Notes under the pieces: model-generated | What the model was told of the DNA's origin: nothing | What the model saw: only the letters and a program-made list of their open reading frames with translations | Databases searched by the model: none | Program-made: the position numbers and the translations under genes | Shown here: in pieces, positions 39,875-51,796 of the stretch | Numbering within the stretch: position 1 is the first letter of the stretch | Layout of the letters: each line of letters opens with the position of its first letter | Assembly: GCA_021464245.1 (NCBI GenBank) | Contig: JADCRB010000036.1 | Coordinates: 1,631,717 to 1,695,716, forward strand | Length of the DNA: 64,000 nt | From: Carallia brachiata | Taxonomy: Eukaryota; Streptophyta; Magnoliopsida; Malpighiales; Rhizophoraceae | Direction: 5' to 3'

Positions 39875-42068
39875 CCCAATTTTTTTGTTATCAAATTCAG
39901 CTAAAATTCAGAGTTTTCCTCCTTCAGTTTTTTTTTTTTTTTTTTACCTCCTCTCTTTCCCACCCTCAAGAGTCTTTGGCTGTAAGATTCTAACTAGTGC
40001 TTGAAGAAGAGATTTAAGATGTTGGTGTTGACAGGAGGCCAATTTGTTGTTGGGGCATCCGCCTAATAGTCCACAGTCCAATAAAAGGTCAATGGTCCTT
40101 TGCCGCTTTACATGCCTTCTTGTTATGAACCAAAAATGGTCTGAATTTGAGAAGATTGCAGCCAAGTGGAGACAGAAACTACCAGATAAGAGTCCTGAAA
40201 TGTTGCCCAACTTATAGCCGGCGCAAGCTCTTCGTTATGGGTGCCGCTAGAAGACGATGGGTGATAGTACAGGATTCAAAGATTAAAGGTTTAAACTTTG
40301 GGGAAAATTTTGATAATAATTTTAATTTTGAAGATTAGAATAATGTTTCGAGTGATTTTCGGCTAGAATTACGATTCGTTAGATTGGACAACATATTTTT
40401 TTTTATACAAAATTTTTTCCGAATTGTGGCACAACTTAAAAAAAAGAACATATTTTCAATGATTTTGACTTGAAATTATTAGGTTTACCATCTCGCATTT
40501 TTAACGCTTTGAAAAATAACTTAATTACTGTAAAGTCACTGAAAATTTTATTGTCATCCTTGAATTTAATTTTTACAAAATTTTCCCAGAAGTTGTTGTC
40601 TTTTTTGTTTTCATTAATTACTCGCATTTCTGTTTTGCTTCTATTTGGTGCCAAATCCAAAGTTATATATGTGATCACAAGTCCATATGTTTATTTTTAT
40701 ACAATTAGCGTTAATTTTTTTGGCGGAAGTTATCATTTGATCTAAAAAAAAGATTTTCTCACTAAATATTTCATATTTAGATAAAGGGGTAATTTTTTAT
40801 GTAATAATTACTTTGACTTAGAAAGACAACCTTTGGCTGTTACGGATAACAATAATCACGCAAAAATCGATTGAATTGACTATATAAAAAATATTAAATT
40901 TAGGCCCAAAAATAGAATAAAATGGAGGCTCACGGACCTGGTTAGCGGTTATGAGATTTATAGATCTAAATTAAAATTTAAGGTAAAATTTTAGTGTGTT
41001 TAGTACATAGTATATAGTATAATAATAAAAAATAAATTATTTTATTTTATTATATTTTATATAATATAAAATTAATTTATCTTATACTATCTTATTTTAT
41101 ACTATACATTAAACGCATTCCAATACATCACAGGGATGCCTGCAACGGTGTGCTGCTGAATTTTCGCCCTCTTGTCGTTGTAAATTATGGATATTTTGGA
41201 CCATTGAATTTTGATCCAAACACATGAAGACAAGATAGCCCCTAAAGCGTTGAAATTTCCAATTTTTCACAGCTGTCCAGATAATTCTATCAATGCCAGC
41301 GGATTGGAGTGTTAATTAAAGCCTGATCTTTACTTATTCATTTGGAAAAAAGTCGCATTTTTGTGAAAATCAAATTGAAATAACTTCACTACATAAAAAC
41401 GCAATGAAATGCACATGAGTGAGTGGTGTACAATCCATTCGAGGACTCATATGTTTTTTTTTTTAATTCAACAAGTCTTTCTTTAGATTAAATCATGGTG
41501 GTATCACCGCGTTGTTTCCTCTGCGTTATCACCAAAATTTTTCGGCAGCCGAAAATATCCCAATCGGCTTACATTTCAGTGTGTTGATAGCATGGTCTTC
41601 TAGGACTCTTAGGCTCTTAGCCCATCCAATGCAATAAATATTGCACTACCGTCTTCATTGTTTGCATTATAAAGCTCTTTCAGAATTTCAAAATGCTTAG
41701 TGGGTTATGATGATGAGGCGGACTGAGCATGCACATTCTTCACGACGACTGACTCGTAAAACCATTGAAAAGAAATCCATGTGAATCTCTTGTTTGTTTC
41801 ATTCCTCTTTCTTCCTCCAACTGGCCACGCCAGCTCCTAATTAATCCAATGTCTTATTTTTTTTTTTTTTCGGATCTAAATAATTAACCCAATGTGTGGA
41901 GCTTAAGAAAATGTAAATAATAAACTTTTTTTTTGGTCTATGTAAATTATAAACTTCAAACTCCGCGGAAGACATAATGCAGCCTGTATCTTATCGGATC
42001 AAAGGTGTCCATCGGACTGGGATTTTGGGTTCATGAAGCTAGACTAATGTAAACCGAACTTATTATTG
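39875..42068. other. Intergenic region upstream of the DC1 gene
   Basis: Presumed promoter and leader of the DC1 gene to about 40250, then AT-rich spacer. A short palindromic AT-rich element lies near 40990-41123. No further gene supported; the open frames near 40436-40745 are paired shadows without a family match. Confidence 0.5.
40990..41123. mobile_element. Short MITE-like inverted repeat
   Basis: The left arm gtgtttagtacatagtatat is mirrored by the right arm, whose reverse complement reads gcgtttaatgtatagtataa. About 130 bp, AT-rich, no coding sequence. A short target repeat could not be fixed by eye. Confidence 0.45.
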
Positions 42069-42395
42069 CTAAGAGTATTTACGGTTCGGTTAATTGAACT
42101 AAATATTATAACTATTTTTGAATCAAAATTTTTAATTATATGAAATTAAAAATTATTTCTGAACTGAAAATTTAGTTAATTGAAAATTTCGATTCGATTT
42201 TAGTTAACTGTTCGGTTAATTAACTAAATTTAATAACAAAAAAATTTAAAATTATAATGTATATGTTAAAAAAATAGTTTTGATATACATTTTTTTAAAA
42301 AAATTATACGTATCATTATTTATAAAAAATAAATAAGTAATTATTTGAGATATAATAATATTTTATTAATATTTATTTGCTAACAACTGTTATAT
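42069..42395. mobile_element. Truncated relative of the hAT element at 37064-37600
   Basis: Begins taagagtatttacggttcgg and follows the 37064 element through its first half (ttaactga phrases, then aaataaataagtaattattt and tttattaatatttattt). It stops where the second duplication unit begins (about 42400). The right end is missing, so it is a fragment. Confidence 0.6.
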
Positions 42396-42659
42396 ACATA
42401 TAAAAGGCAGAAGAGACCATCGAACTCTCCTTTATCTTTGAATGTGATCATTTGATTAGTTACTAAGTAAAACCAATAAGAACTTAAAATTGTAGCAAAG
42501 AAGATGATCGTTTACTTTTAGATTCTTTGGATTTATCCAGAAAAGGATTGGGAGAGAGATTTTTAATGGGGAAGAAATATAAAGCTACTTGCTTAGCTTG
42601 ATGAAGGAAAAATTACCGTTTTTATGAATTGCTGTTCTTAAGTTTAAATACATGGTGTT

Positions 42660-45520
42660 CCTCAAAAAAAAAAAAAAATTAAATATATGGTGGAATCCTG
42701 ATGATGCTCTCCTTTCAATACAATTTTTTGTTCTGAGTAGTTTATTTATGCATTTAATGCCACAAATAATTGTGTCTCAAAGGATATTCTAATAATTAGA
42801 ATTTATATATTTCACAAAAGATAATTAATATTGTTAGATTAATTCAAATAGCCAATTGTCCTTTATGCTGTTTGTTTTGCCATTATAAAAGAAAAAGAAA
42901 AAAATTGCTAAATCCAAGGCATTCTTTCATGTTTGGGAAGCATAGGAAAATTGTTAGAAAAGTAAATAGGCGTTGTCAAATTAATAGAAAAATAGCAAAA
43001 AAAATTGCATAACGACCAATATAATTCACATATTCTTTTTGTTATAAGAGTATTTTTGTAATTTCAACTTGTTACTCAATTATTTGTAAGGATATTTTTA
43101 TAATTTTATTTATATAATTTTATTTTATATTATTTTCTCATACAATTTAAATACAGAATTTTACTTTCTCATTTCTAACCTTTTTTTTTTTCGTCACAAT
43201 TTTCTTTCTTATCAAAATCTCACAAACCAAATAAATCATTAAGAACATTTCAATAGTTAAAACTTAAGATTTCATTCGTAAAGATCTTAATTCTAATTCA
43301 TAAAAAAATATATATAATTTATAAAAATAATTAAATTATTTTTATTATATAACTCATAATTTAAGAATCGTAATCTAATGAGGCGTACTACCCAGTGTAA
43401 TCAAAACCGGACCAGACCGGCCGGTTCAACCGGTTGGACCGGTGACCGGTCCTAGGTCCGGTCCGGTTTAGGCATAAAAAGGGAGGGCTGACCGGACCGG
43501 TCAAAACCGGTCAAAAACCGATCAAAAACCGGACCGGTCGGACCGGTTTAGAATTGAACTAAAAATTTATAAATTATAATTTGACCCCATTGTTTACTTA
43601 AATTATAATTTGACCTTTAACTATACTTAAAATTTCAATTTAGTCCAAAACTTAATCAAAATTTTCAATTTAATCATTAAAACTAAAAAAATGAATATTT
43701 AATCATTATTTATAAATATTATTCTTTTAATTACATTTATAAATATATATATTATTAAATACCGGTTCAACCACCGGTTTGACTGGTTGAACCAGTTAAA
43801 CATTGACCCACTAATGTTTCCAGTTCAATAACCGGTCCGATTCTGACAACCTTAGTACTACCTGTTCCGGGCCTAGTCTTTCGCAGCATCTATTAGGGAC
43901 CGTTTACTGCTCAAGCACCATCGATGGCATGAGAAGCAAAATGGGCCGGATTGCTAGGCACGTCTGCATGATTTACGTATTAAAAAAGGTAAAACAGGAT
44001 TGCGCTCCTAACTAAGATAATATCGTGCAAGATGATAAATATAACAAACAAAGTACTGATCCAAGATCACTAAATATGAATCACTTAAGGTAGCAGTCTA
44101 ATTAATAATTTAGTATACTTCTCTTTTATTAGTTTGAATTTGAATCCCTACTATTGCCCTTAAATTGTTAAAGATGTTATTGTGAATTTCAAATTTATTA
44201 ACACTGAAATTGAGTGCGGAAGACTTACTTAAATTCAACAGTATTAGAGTGGTAGTTCTCCTTATAAGAAAAATTAAATGATGCTATCAACAAATAATTT
44301 TAACTTCAATTTATAGATGTGATGACCTGTATACTAACAATGTATTTTATATATATATATAAAAAATCACTAAACATTGGGCTTATTGTGATAAAAATCT
44401 GGACACTTATTTTTTTTTTTTTTTGTGAAATGTTTAACACTGGTTAAAAACAGAGAAAATAATCAAAATAATTTCTAGGTCAAATCTTTTATTCGTATTT
44501 TTGCCTCCGCCAACATTGCCTTGGTACCTTGTAGGAAACACAAAAAACACATAATAATACGGGAGATTTCTGATTTAATTTATATTTTTTTAATAAGTAT
44601 AATTTATTCATATTATTACACCACATAATAAATATTACTTAAATAAAAATATATTTATTTAGTATTAAATCATAATAAATTTTATTCAAAAAAAATAAAA
44701 TTAATAATACCATAAATACAAAATCAACTACGAATTGGGATCCACCTGTATCCTTTGACTTTTCTACATTTTCACTTTTGGGACAAAGATTTCTATTGGG
44801 ACTTTTTTTCTTGATGAAACTGTCTTAAACGTGGTTGGTGGCTCTATAACCATTGATTTTCAATGTTTACACTTTTGTGACCTTTTCTCCATTTGCAATT
44901 TTATAGTTTCAGTGTTTACTGCGGCAAAAAAATATTGAGAAATAATACGTGAACGTGAGCGGGTTAGCATGAATTTAATTATAAAATTTTAATCTTTTGA
45001 TATTTGATTATAATAAATAACAAAAAAAAAACATCTGTATAATTCACGATTATTGCAGGGCAATGTAAATTTGTATTGTTTAACATCAAAATTTTCACGC
45101 TTGATGCTTAATAATATTAAACTAATAGGCGTTGCGTTTTTTACCCGGCATACTGCGATAGAACTCTCCGCGGCGACTTGAAAAGGCCGTGCGTTCGTGT
45201 TTGCACTTTGGACTTTGATTCATTGAAATCTTAAAACCACACGACAAGCAATGTGGAAAACGTGAAGCACCTAAATAACAAATTTCGATAATAAAAATTT
45301 GATATTTAACGATTCCAAGAAGAATTCAAATAAAACTATTTCTGATAAAGAAAATTGTGATGTCTGAGGGCTCTAAGAATCTAATTTGAACTTGAATGGT
45401 ACTGGTTCTGGAAAAAGAAAATTACCTGTCCTTCTGCACTTGGAACAAACAATTTCTACTAAAAAAATTACATCTGTCAATAAAGTATCAATCCATTAGG
45501 AAAAAATTAAAAAAAAAACA
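42660..45520. other. Stretch unique to the left unit of the second duplication, no gene
   Basis: AT-rich sequence without supported genes. It contains one recognisable MITE (43394-43854) and T-runs near 44411-44424. It was either inserted here or deleted from the right unit. Confidence 0.45.
43394..43854. mobile_element. Non-autonomous DNA transposon, accggtt family, second copy
   Basis: 461 bp related to 5362-5872: ends rich in accggtt/aaccggt, AT-rich core with the same 'caatttagtcc' and 'aattataatttgac' phrases, right end ctgacaaccttag-like. Flanked by gtactaccc (43385-43393) and gtactacct (43855-43863), a 9-base target duplication with one mismatch. That suits Mutator-like elements. No coding sequence. 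Confidence 0.75.
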
Positions 45521-46993
45521 AAAGAGAGAGAGAGAGAAAGAGAACTGAGTGAGAGAGACCAATTACAGCCTTGTCTTCATTCTCTTGACTATATGTGCAT
45601 CAATAGCAAGCAAATAGTAAATAATAGAAGTAGATATGTAACCTGATTGCATTGTCATTGTCTTCTTTCAACAATAAAATTTGGAGACCAAGAAAATAAT
45701 AAATTTCAGTTGACTGTGTTCGGGAGACCATCATGCAAATGCAATATGAGATGGTATTGAAGCAAAGCGTGTATACTTGACACCAATTATCTAATGTTAA
45801 TTGCCTCTTAGAACAAATATGTGGTTAGAACTTTAGACCTTTACTTTTATAGAGGTATTAAGTTTTAATCTTGAGATAAGAAGGTGTGGAGTTTATAAGA
45901 AGAGAATAATTACTCTATTTTATATTTTATGACCTAATAGGTTTTAGATAAAAGAAATATATTTAATGTTAATCAGAATTCTTGGTAAGCACTCAAACAG
46001 ACGGATGAAGAATTCTTCAATCTGATATAAGGCATGAATTTTCTTTTGCAAATTGTTAATAATCAGCAAATCAATTCCAAGGAAGTTTCCTTCTCGACAG
46101 TGCCCAGAAGAAACTTGCAATTAAAACTCTTTATTTTTTTCAAAAAAAAAAAATTCCATTGATTACAATCTGTAAAATTAGGTCCACAGTCCACTAGACT
46201 TGGAATTAAATATGGAAAGCCACTATTGCAGCAAGACTGAGCCAATTTCAAATGTACACATTTTTCACAGCCTACAACAATACCCATTACATAAATAATA
46301 ATAATAATAACAAAGGAAGTGAATTTGTTATGGCTAGGGAGAAAAGGATGTAGCGTGGGACACTCTCTGGGATTGTCATTGATAAAGCCTGTTTAGATTC
46401 TGGTCATTTTTTGAGTTTTCCACTTTTCCTTAATTAACAACTAGGATAAGGTAATCTCTTCGATCTTTCAATATTGAGACGTGACAAGCTCGATGGCTAC
46501 AGGTTCCTGTTTCTGACGTAACTATCGCGTTTGAGCCAAGCTCTCCCTATCACGGTGACAGATAATTTACGTACCATTAAAAGCAAAAAAAATCATACAT
46601 AGATGTTTTGGTAGAACTGAAATTAAGGAAATGTTTGCTGAAATTAAAATGATATGAATTGTTAAATGATTGAAAATAAAAAAAATAAATTATCAAATAT
46701 AATTAAATAAATCATATAATTACTTTGGTGTTACATAATGTACAACCATGTAATAAGACTCTTGAAATTAATACAATTTGATATTTTTTTTTTTTCCCTT
46801 TGAACCAAGATTTTTAGTCTTATGCTTCATGTCTTGTGATGTCTAATTATGTATAACTAATTTGTGCCACTCAAATAATGACTTACAATATTATATGCAC
46901 TTAAAAATTTGAAGTAGATGATAAAGATCATCCATACATTATGTGTTATAGTTTTATAATCTAGGCACATACTCGCTGACGTTTGTTAGATCT
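45521..46993. other. Conserved non-coding part of the second duplication, left unit
   Basis: Matches 60070-61345. An open stretch at 46063-46287 (minus) is also open in the partner (60490-60729) and reads alike (GFPYLIP ... FTDCNQWNFFF). It has no recognised family and contains a homopolymer-encoded poly-Phe. I do not call a gene. Confidence 0.45.
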
Positions 46994-47503
46994 CGAAGGA
47001 AAATAGAGGAAGAAAACTGAAAAAGAAATAGTGTAATTGGGTAGGAAACTAAAAGTTCAAGTAGCTGGAAACCAATAAGTTATAACAGAAAGTTTATATT
47101 TTGACAAGAGAGAATAAAGACAACGAGAATTTGGGAAGAAGGAGACGAAGTTTCTAAAGTTAGACTCCCATTTCATTAACATAATTTGATGGTTTATACA
47201 AAGCAACTTAAAATTCAAATTTTAAACATGATATAAACTTACATCATCACATAATTACTTGCAACAGTACTATGACCAAAATATCTTCTGATTATACAGA
47301 AAAATACAAACAAAACAAGTGATCCAGCTTTTCCTAGAAGTGTTCCAGATTATTCCAACAGATTTGTGCATCAATTTGAACCTTTGGAGGGAAATTCTGT
47401 TGTTGTACCAGCTACAACTGAAATTCCAAAAACTTGACAGCTGAAGGGAAAGGCTTGAACAAAAGAAACAATGCAAGATCAATGCAACAACACCAATGCT
47501 TCA
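46994..47503 (-). repeat. 3' LTR of the Copia element
   Basis: About 510 bp, near-identical over its length to 49334-49839, with scattered substitutions and a few small indels. It lies downstream of the coding remnant in element orientation. Confidence 0.9.
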
Positions 47504-47759
47504 ACACTTCTCCTTGGTGTTATTGCATTGAGTCTCCTCTTTGATACTTAATCCGCTGACTTGATTTAACTTGTTGTTTAGGATTTGATTTTGTGGTTCA
47601 ACATCAAATTTGATATCTTGAACAAGCTTTGTTTTCTTCTCAAAATCAGCACACACATTAACACTTTCAATGATTTGTTTTTTATCAAAAATATTAGAAT
47701 TTGAGTCCTTAGGAGTCTTGCTCTTCCTGGAACTGAAAGAAGACATATGAGAGCTGTTT

Positions 47760-49195
47760 TTTGGGTCAAATTTGATGTAGATACATGTATTTGCTACTGG
47801 TTTTGATTTCTTGCCCATGATGAAACTAACCTTGCAGCAGAATCTAAGCTTTCAACCAAGTTCAAAGAGAACTTGCTTTCCACCATTTTGACTTTCAGAA
47901 TTTCAAGGTTGTTAGAATCATGAACTAAGCAAAGATTGTTCTCAAAGGTTACTGAATAACCTTTTTTAATGATTTGAGCAACACTGAAAAGATTTTAATT
48001 CAAATGAGGAATAAAGAGAACTTCTGAAATGAGTTTGATACCTTTGTTAGTTTTGAGTAAGATAGTCCCTTTGCCTTTAGACTCAACAACAGCACCATTG
48101 CCAAGCATTACAGGGACTTTAAAGCTTGAATCCAACTCTTTGAAGAGCCTTGAATCATAGCACATACAACTGGTACATCCATTATCAATGTACCAGATAT
48201 GATATTTGTTTGCAGTCCCAACTTTAGAGGCAACAAAGAGATATTCTTCTTCATTTTGTTGAGCTGCTGCAATTTGAAGTTGTTGTTGCTGAGGTTGTTG
48301 GAGTTGCTGAGGTTGTAGAGGCCGATTGTTCTTGTTTTTGCAGACTTTCTCAGCATGGCCAAGTTGATTGCAAACATTGCATTTTGCATCTGGATTATAC
48401 CAACAAAATTTAGGCAAATGAGTTGTCTTTTTACAGTAGGGACAAGGATCAAACTTATTTTTTCCTTTTGTATTGCTTCCAACTTGCTTTCCATTTGAAA
48501 TTGTGGTGTTTTTCATAATATTGGGCTAAGAAAAGGGGTAATGCTTTGCTGGAAATGCACCTTCAATTGAATAACTTCTTGCCTGATATTTCTCTTAAGC
48601 TCAAGAGCTTGAAGAGCATTCACTAATTCAGTGACAGTTAGTGTGGAGGTGTCTTTTGAGTTTTCAAGTAAAAAAATCATAGACTCAAACCTCTCGAGCA
48701 AGCTTACAAGGATTTTCTCAACAATCCTTTAATCTTTGAGATCTTCACCAAGTAATCTAACTTGGTTTACAATTTTTATGAGCCTATCAACATAGTCTCT
48801 TACATTTTCAGATTCTTTTATCCTTAGAACTTCAAATTCTTTTCTAAGATTGAGAACTTGCATCCTTTTTGTTCTTTGGTTTCCTTGAAACTCTTCTTGG
48901 AGCTTATCCCAAGCTTCTTTGGCTGATCCACATGTCATGATCCTTGTGAAAATGACATCAAAAAGTGTTGAATGAATATAGGTGAGGGCTTTGAAGTTCT
49001 TTGATTTTTGCTCTTTGTAATTTTTATTTGTGCAACTGTTGGGTTGTTTGGAAGAGGTGGAGGTTCAACTCCAGTTTCAACAACTTCCCACAAGTCAAAT
49101 GCACTTAAGTAGGTCTTCATTTTGACAACCCATCTGACATAGTTCTCTCCTTTGAAAATATGCGGTGGAGGAGCAGAAAAGTTATTGGGGGCCAT
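47760..49195 (-). pseudogene. Copia gag and partial protease remnant
   Basis: Starts at ATG 49195 with FKGENYVRWVVKMKTYLSAF, the usual opening of a UBN2-type Copia gag. A frameshift near 48960 leads to SAKEAWDKLQEEFQGN; a stop near 48729 interrupts ...GEDLKD; another shift occurs near 48520. A CX2CX4HX4C zinc knuckle (CNVCNQLGHAEKVC, about 48350-48395) follows. Then comes a protease start in which the usual DSG active-site triad reads DNG (WYIDNGCTSC, near 48180). After a stop at 47995 the frame continues with NLFSVAQI and KGYSVTF, typical of the segment before integrase, and dissolves around 47800. The region that should encode the integrase and reverse transcriptase is absent. Confidence 0.85.
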
Positions 49196-49333
49196 AGTTG
49201 ATGTTCTGGTTTTTCATAAAAAGAAGTTATTTTTCAAACAAAGGTTGCTAGTTTTCTTGATTGTTTCACTGAAGTTTTAAGTTTGTTGTTGATGATCACA
49301 GCCCCTTAAGAACAAGGAAGCTCTAATACCATT

Positions 49334-49839
49334 TGAAGGAAACTAGAGGAAGAAAACTGAAAAAGAAATTGTGTAATTGGGTAGGAAACTGAAAGTTCAG
49401 TAGCTGGAAACCAATAAGCTATGACAGAAAGTTTATATTTTGACAAGAGAGAACAAAGACAACAAAATATGGGAAAAAAAGGAGATGAAGTTTCTGAAGT
49501 TAGACTTCCATTTCATTAACATAATGGTTTATACAAAGCAACTTAAAATTCAAATTTTAAACATGATATAAGCTTACATCATCACATAATTATTTGCAAC
49601 AGCACTATGACCAAAATATCTTCTGATTATAAAGCAAAATGCAGACAAAACAGAGTGATCCATCTCCTCCTAGAAGGGTTCCAGATTATTCCAACGGATT
49701 TGTGCATCAATTTGAACCTTTGGAAGGAAATTCTGTTGTGGTACCAACTACAGTTGAAATTCCAGAAACTTGATAGCTGAAGGGAAAGGTTTGAACAAAA
49801 GAAATAAAGCAAGATCAATACGACAACACCAATGCTTCA
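49334..49839 (-). repeat. 5' LTR of the Copia element
   Basis: 506 bp, intact TG and CA ends. The initiator-Met primer site at 49320-49331 lies just inside, which fixes this as the 5' LTR of a minus-strand element. Confidence 0.9.
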
Positions 49840-50731
49840 GATCCAATTAATGTGCGGTACAACATAATGGAACTAAACGGAGAAAAATAGGCATTAAACT
49901 CCACTAGTACTGAGCTGAGTTAATTAATTTAAGCAGAAAAAATTCAACTATCAAGTACCGGGCGCATATACAAAGTAAATTAAATTTTGATGATATGTCA
50001 AATAATGTTTTAGAACATCTTATTTACTTAAAAACTTTAGGGCAGTAAATGGTGAAACTGAATTGTGTACTAAAAATCAAGTTGGGTCCTTACAATTTAT
50101 CGTGTGAGAGAGTTTTTGCTCTCAAACAATGTCGTATTATTTTCAAAGAATAATAGTAATATTACATATTGGTCGTGATCTGCTTGTTGAGCTGGCGTTT
50201 AGTATAGGTTGCTCGATTGTAATCATAGTTTGCAATCCGTACTCGGTATTTTAAGCTAGATATCATTTGTTTCTTAACAGGTTCATTAAGAAATTTTGGC
50301 CGTAATCCTTGTGGACCAATTTAGTACTTGAAAAGAATCCTTGGCAAATGGAGGATGGGCAAAGCGCATAATTGACTAAAACCAATTAATTGAAAATGTG
50401 CAGCAACTTGACACCTAACAACCAAGACCCAATTCATTTACTCTTAATGGTTTTTTTTTTGACTAGTGTGCTCATTCGGATAAAATCTTGATTCCTATTT
50501 CAGTTAACATAAAAAATTTGTGAAGATAAGATAATTATAAGTATCATACATTTAAATTCAGCAATCATTAAAAAAAAATTTCATAAATGAATGTTTCCAT
50601 ATTTACCCAAGAATAAAATCAATTTCACCTCATGCAATAATGTTTTTTTGTCAACATAGGAATTACTTGGATATTGTCTTGCAAGAATTGTTGATTGATC
50701 AATGATGCGAATTCCATGGCGCATGATAATG

Positions 50732-50763
<32 letters not shown>

Positions 50764-51796
50764 GGCCATCGCATGAAGAAGTTTCTTTGTGGTTGCCGGC
50801 AAGAAGAAAAGGTCATTCATATTCAGCAGACTATGATTGCGGTATCAAAAGACATGTGGAAAATCCCATTTTCATTGACTTCATATGGATTAAAACGCGA
50901 GGTTTGACCAACAAAATAACTCGATTTGCCTAAAGGAATGTTGAATAAACGTCGCTTGATTAAAAGGGGAAAGTTCGGATTTAACAGCAAACTAATGAAA
51001 AAGAGCGAAAAAAATTGATGATAAAAGCATAGAGAGTAGAATTTAAAATTTAAAAACGTTGTAGATAAAATTTTAAAAACAAAAAAATAGTAAGTAAAAT
51101 TCATATATTTGCCCTAGAATATCCCATGTACAATGCGCAGAGCAGATTTGAATATTCAAATTTTAAACTCGAAGAATCTCTACGTAGAATATTTTGAGGC
51201 ATGGAAAATGCTGATCGGACAAAAAAGTAGTTGTTTGCGGAAAATTTTTCAATAAATGTAATTTTATAATCATCTAATTTTTGTGGAACGTGCATGTTAC
51301 CTCTGAGTTATAAAAATCCTAATACTTTATTTAAAAAAATCATTCAATTAAAAAATTAAAATGTAGAGTAAAATTCAAGAATTTATTACATATTAAATTA
51401 TAATACTTAAAATTGCAATATTTTTTGGCGTTACCGATAGTTCAAGAGGTGTATACGATGATTAAATATATACCAACTGCAGCAATACTCTGATATTTTA
51501 GTTACACATATTCTAGTCTACAACTCCAAAGGCATATATGGTATAAGAACTAGCTTGAAGAAAGTCATAAATGATAAAATATAAACGATGAAAATGCAAG
51601 GAAACCTACTCCCAGTGACGAGTCATTAAGTTGACCAATCTCTTTTTCAGAATTTTTGCATTCCTGCCGATAAAAGGGGCCGCCTTCTGTGAGCTTTTCA
51701 ACTCACCCTTGTACCCTTATTCGCCCTTTATTCTTAACCATTACCGAACACAACTCTGCCACTTTTGCTCAACATCATTCAGATAAGCCTAGCTAA
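49840..51796. other. Non-coding flank between the Copia element and the lectin kinase gene
   Basis: Up to about 51350 it is duplicated at 61349-64000. It contains a TG/TA dinucleotide run (about 50731-50763). The last 450 bases form the presumed promoter of the lectin kinase gene; gataaaagg near 51669 is a weak TATA candidate. No gene is seen. Confidence 0.5.
50731..50763. repeat. Compound TG/TA microsatellite
   Basis: A short gtgtgtgt run followed by about ten TA units, absent from the partner sequence near 62510. Confidence 0.85.

Larger units (their letters stand above)
46994..49839 (-). mobile_element. Copia-type LTR retrotransposon, internally deleted
   Basis: 2846 bp element on the minus strand with two LTRs of about 510 bp (46994-47503 and 49334-49839). 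LTRs start TGAAGCATTGG and end TTTCCTTCA in element orientation; the 3' LTR's terminal A of CA is mutated. A primer site matching initiator-Met tRNA (TGGTATTAGAGC) sits two bases inside the 5' LTR. A purine tract (AAGGAGAAG) precedes the 3' LTR. Target repeats are gatct (46989-46993) and gatcc (49840-49844). The duplicate at about 61345 shows one uninterrupted gttagatccaattaa, the empty site. The interior holds gag, a protease fragment and a short piece beyond it, but no recognisable integrase, reverse transcriptase or RNase H, so it is non-autonomous. Confidence 0.9.
42405..51350. repeat. Second duplication, left unit (with later insertions)
   Basis: Collinear in the same orientation with about 59826-64000. 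Matching blocks: about 42405-42655 with 59826-60060; 45530-46990 with 60075-61345; 49840-50470 with 61349-62260 and 50480-51300 with 62270-63960. Divergence is visibly higher than for copies A and B. The left unit contains about 2.85 kb (42660-45520, including the element at 43394-43854) with no counterpart, plus the Copia element at 46994-49839. Confidence 0.8.

Noticed and set aside
46063..46287. A conserved minus-strand small gene (also 60490-60729)
   Set aside because: Both copies are open and alike, but the reading contains homopolymer-derived Phe runs. There is no family match, and the similarity is explained by the block duplication.
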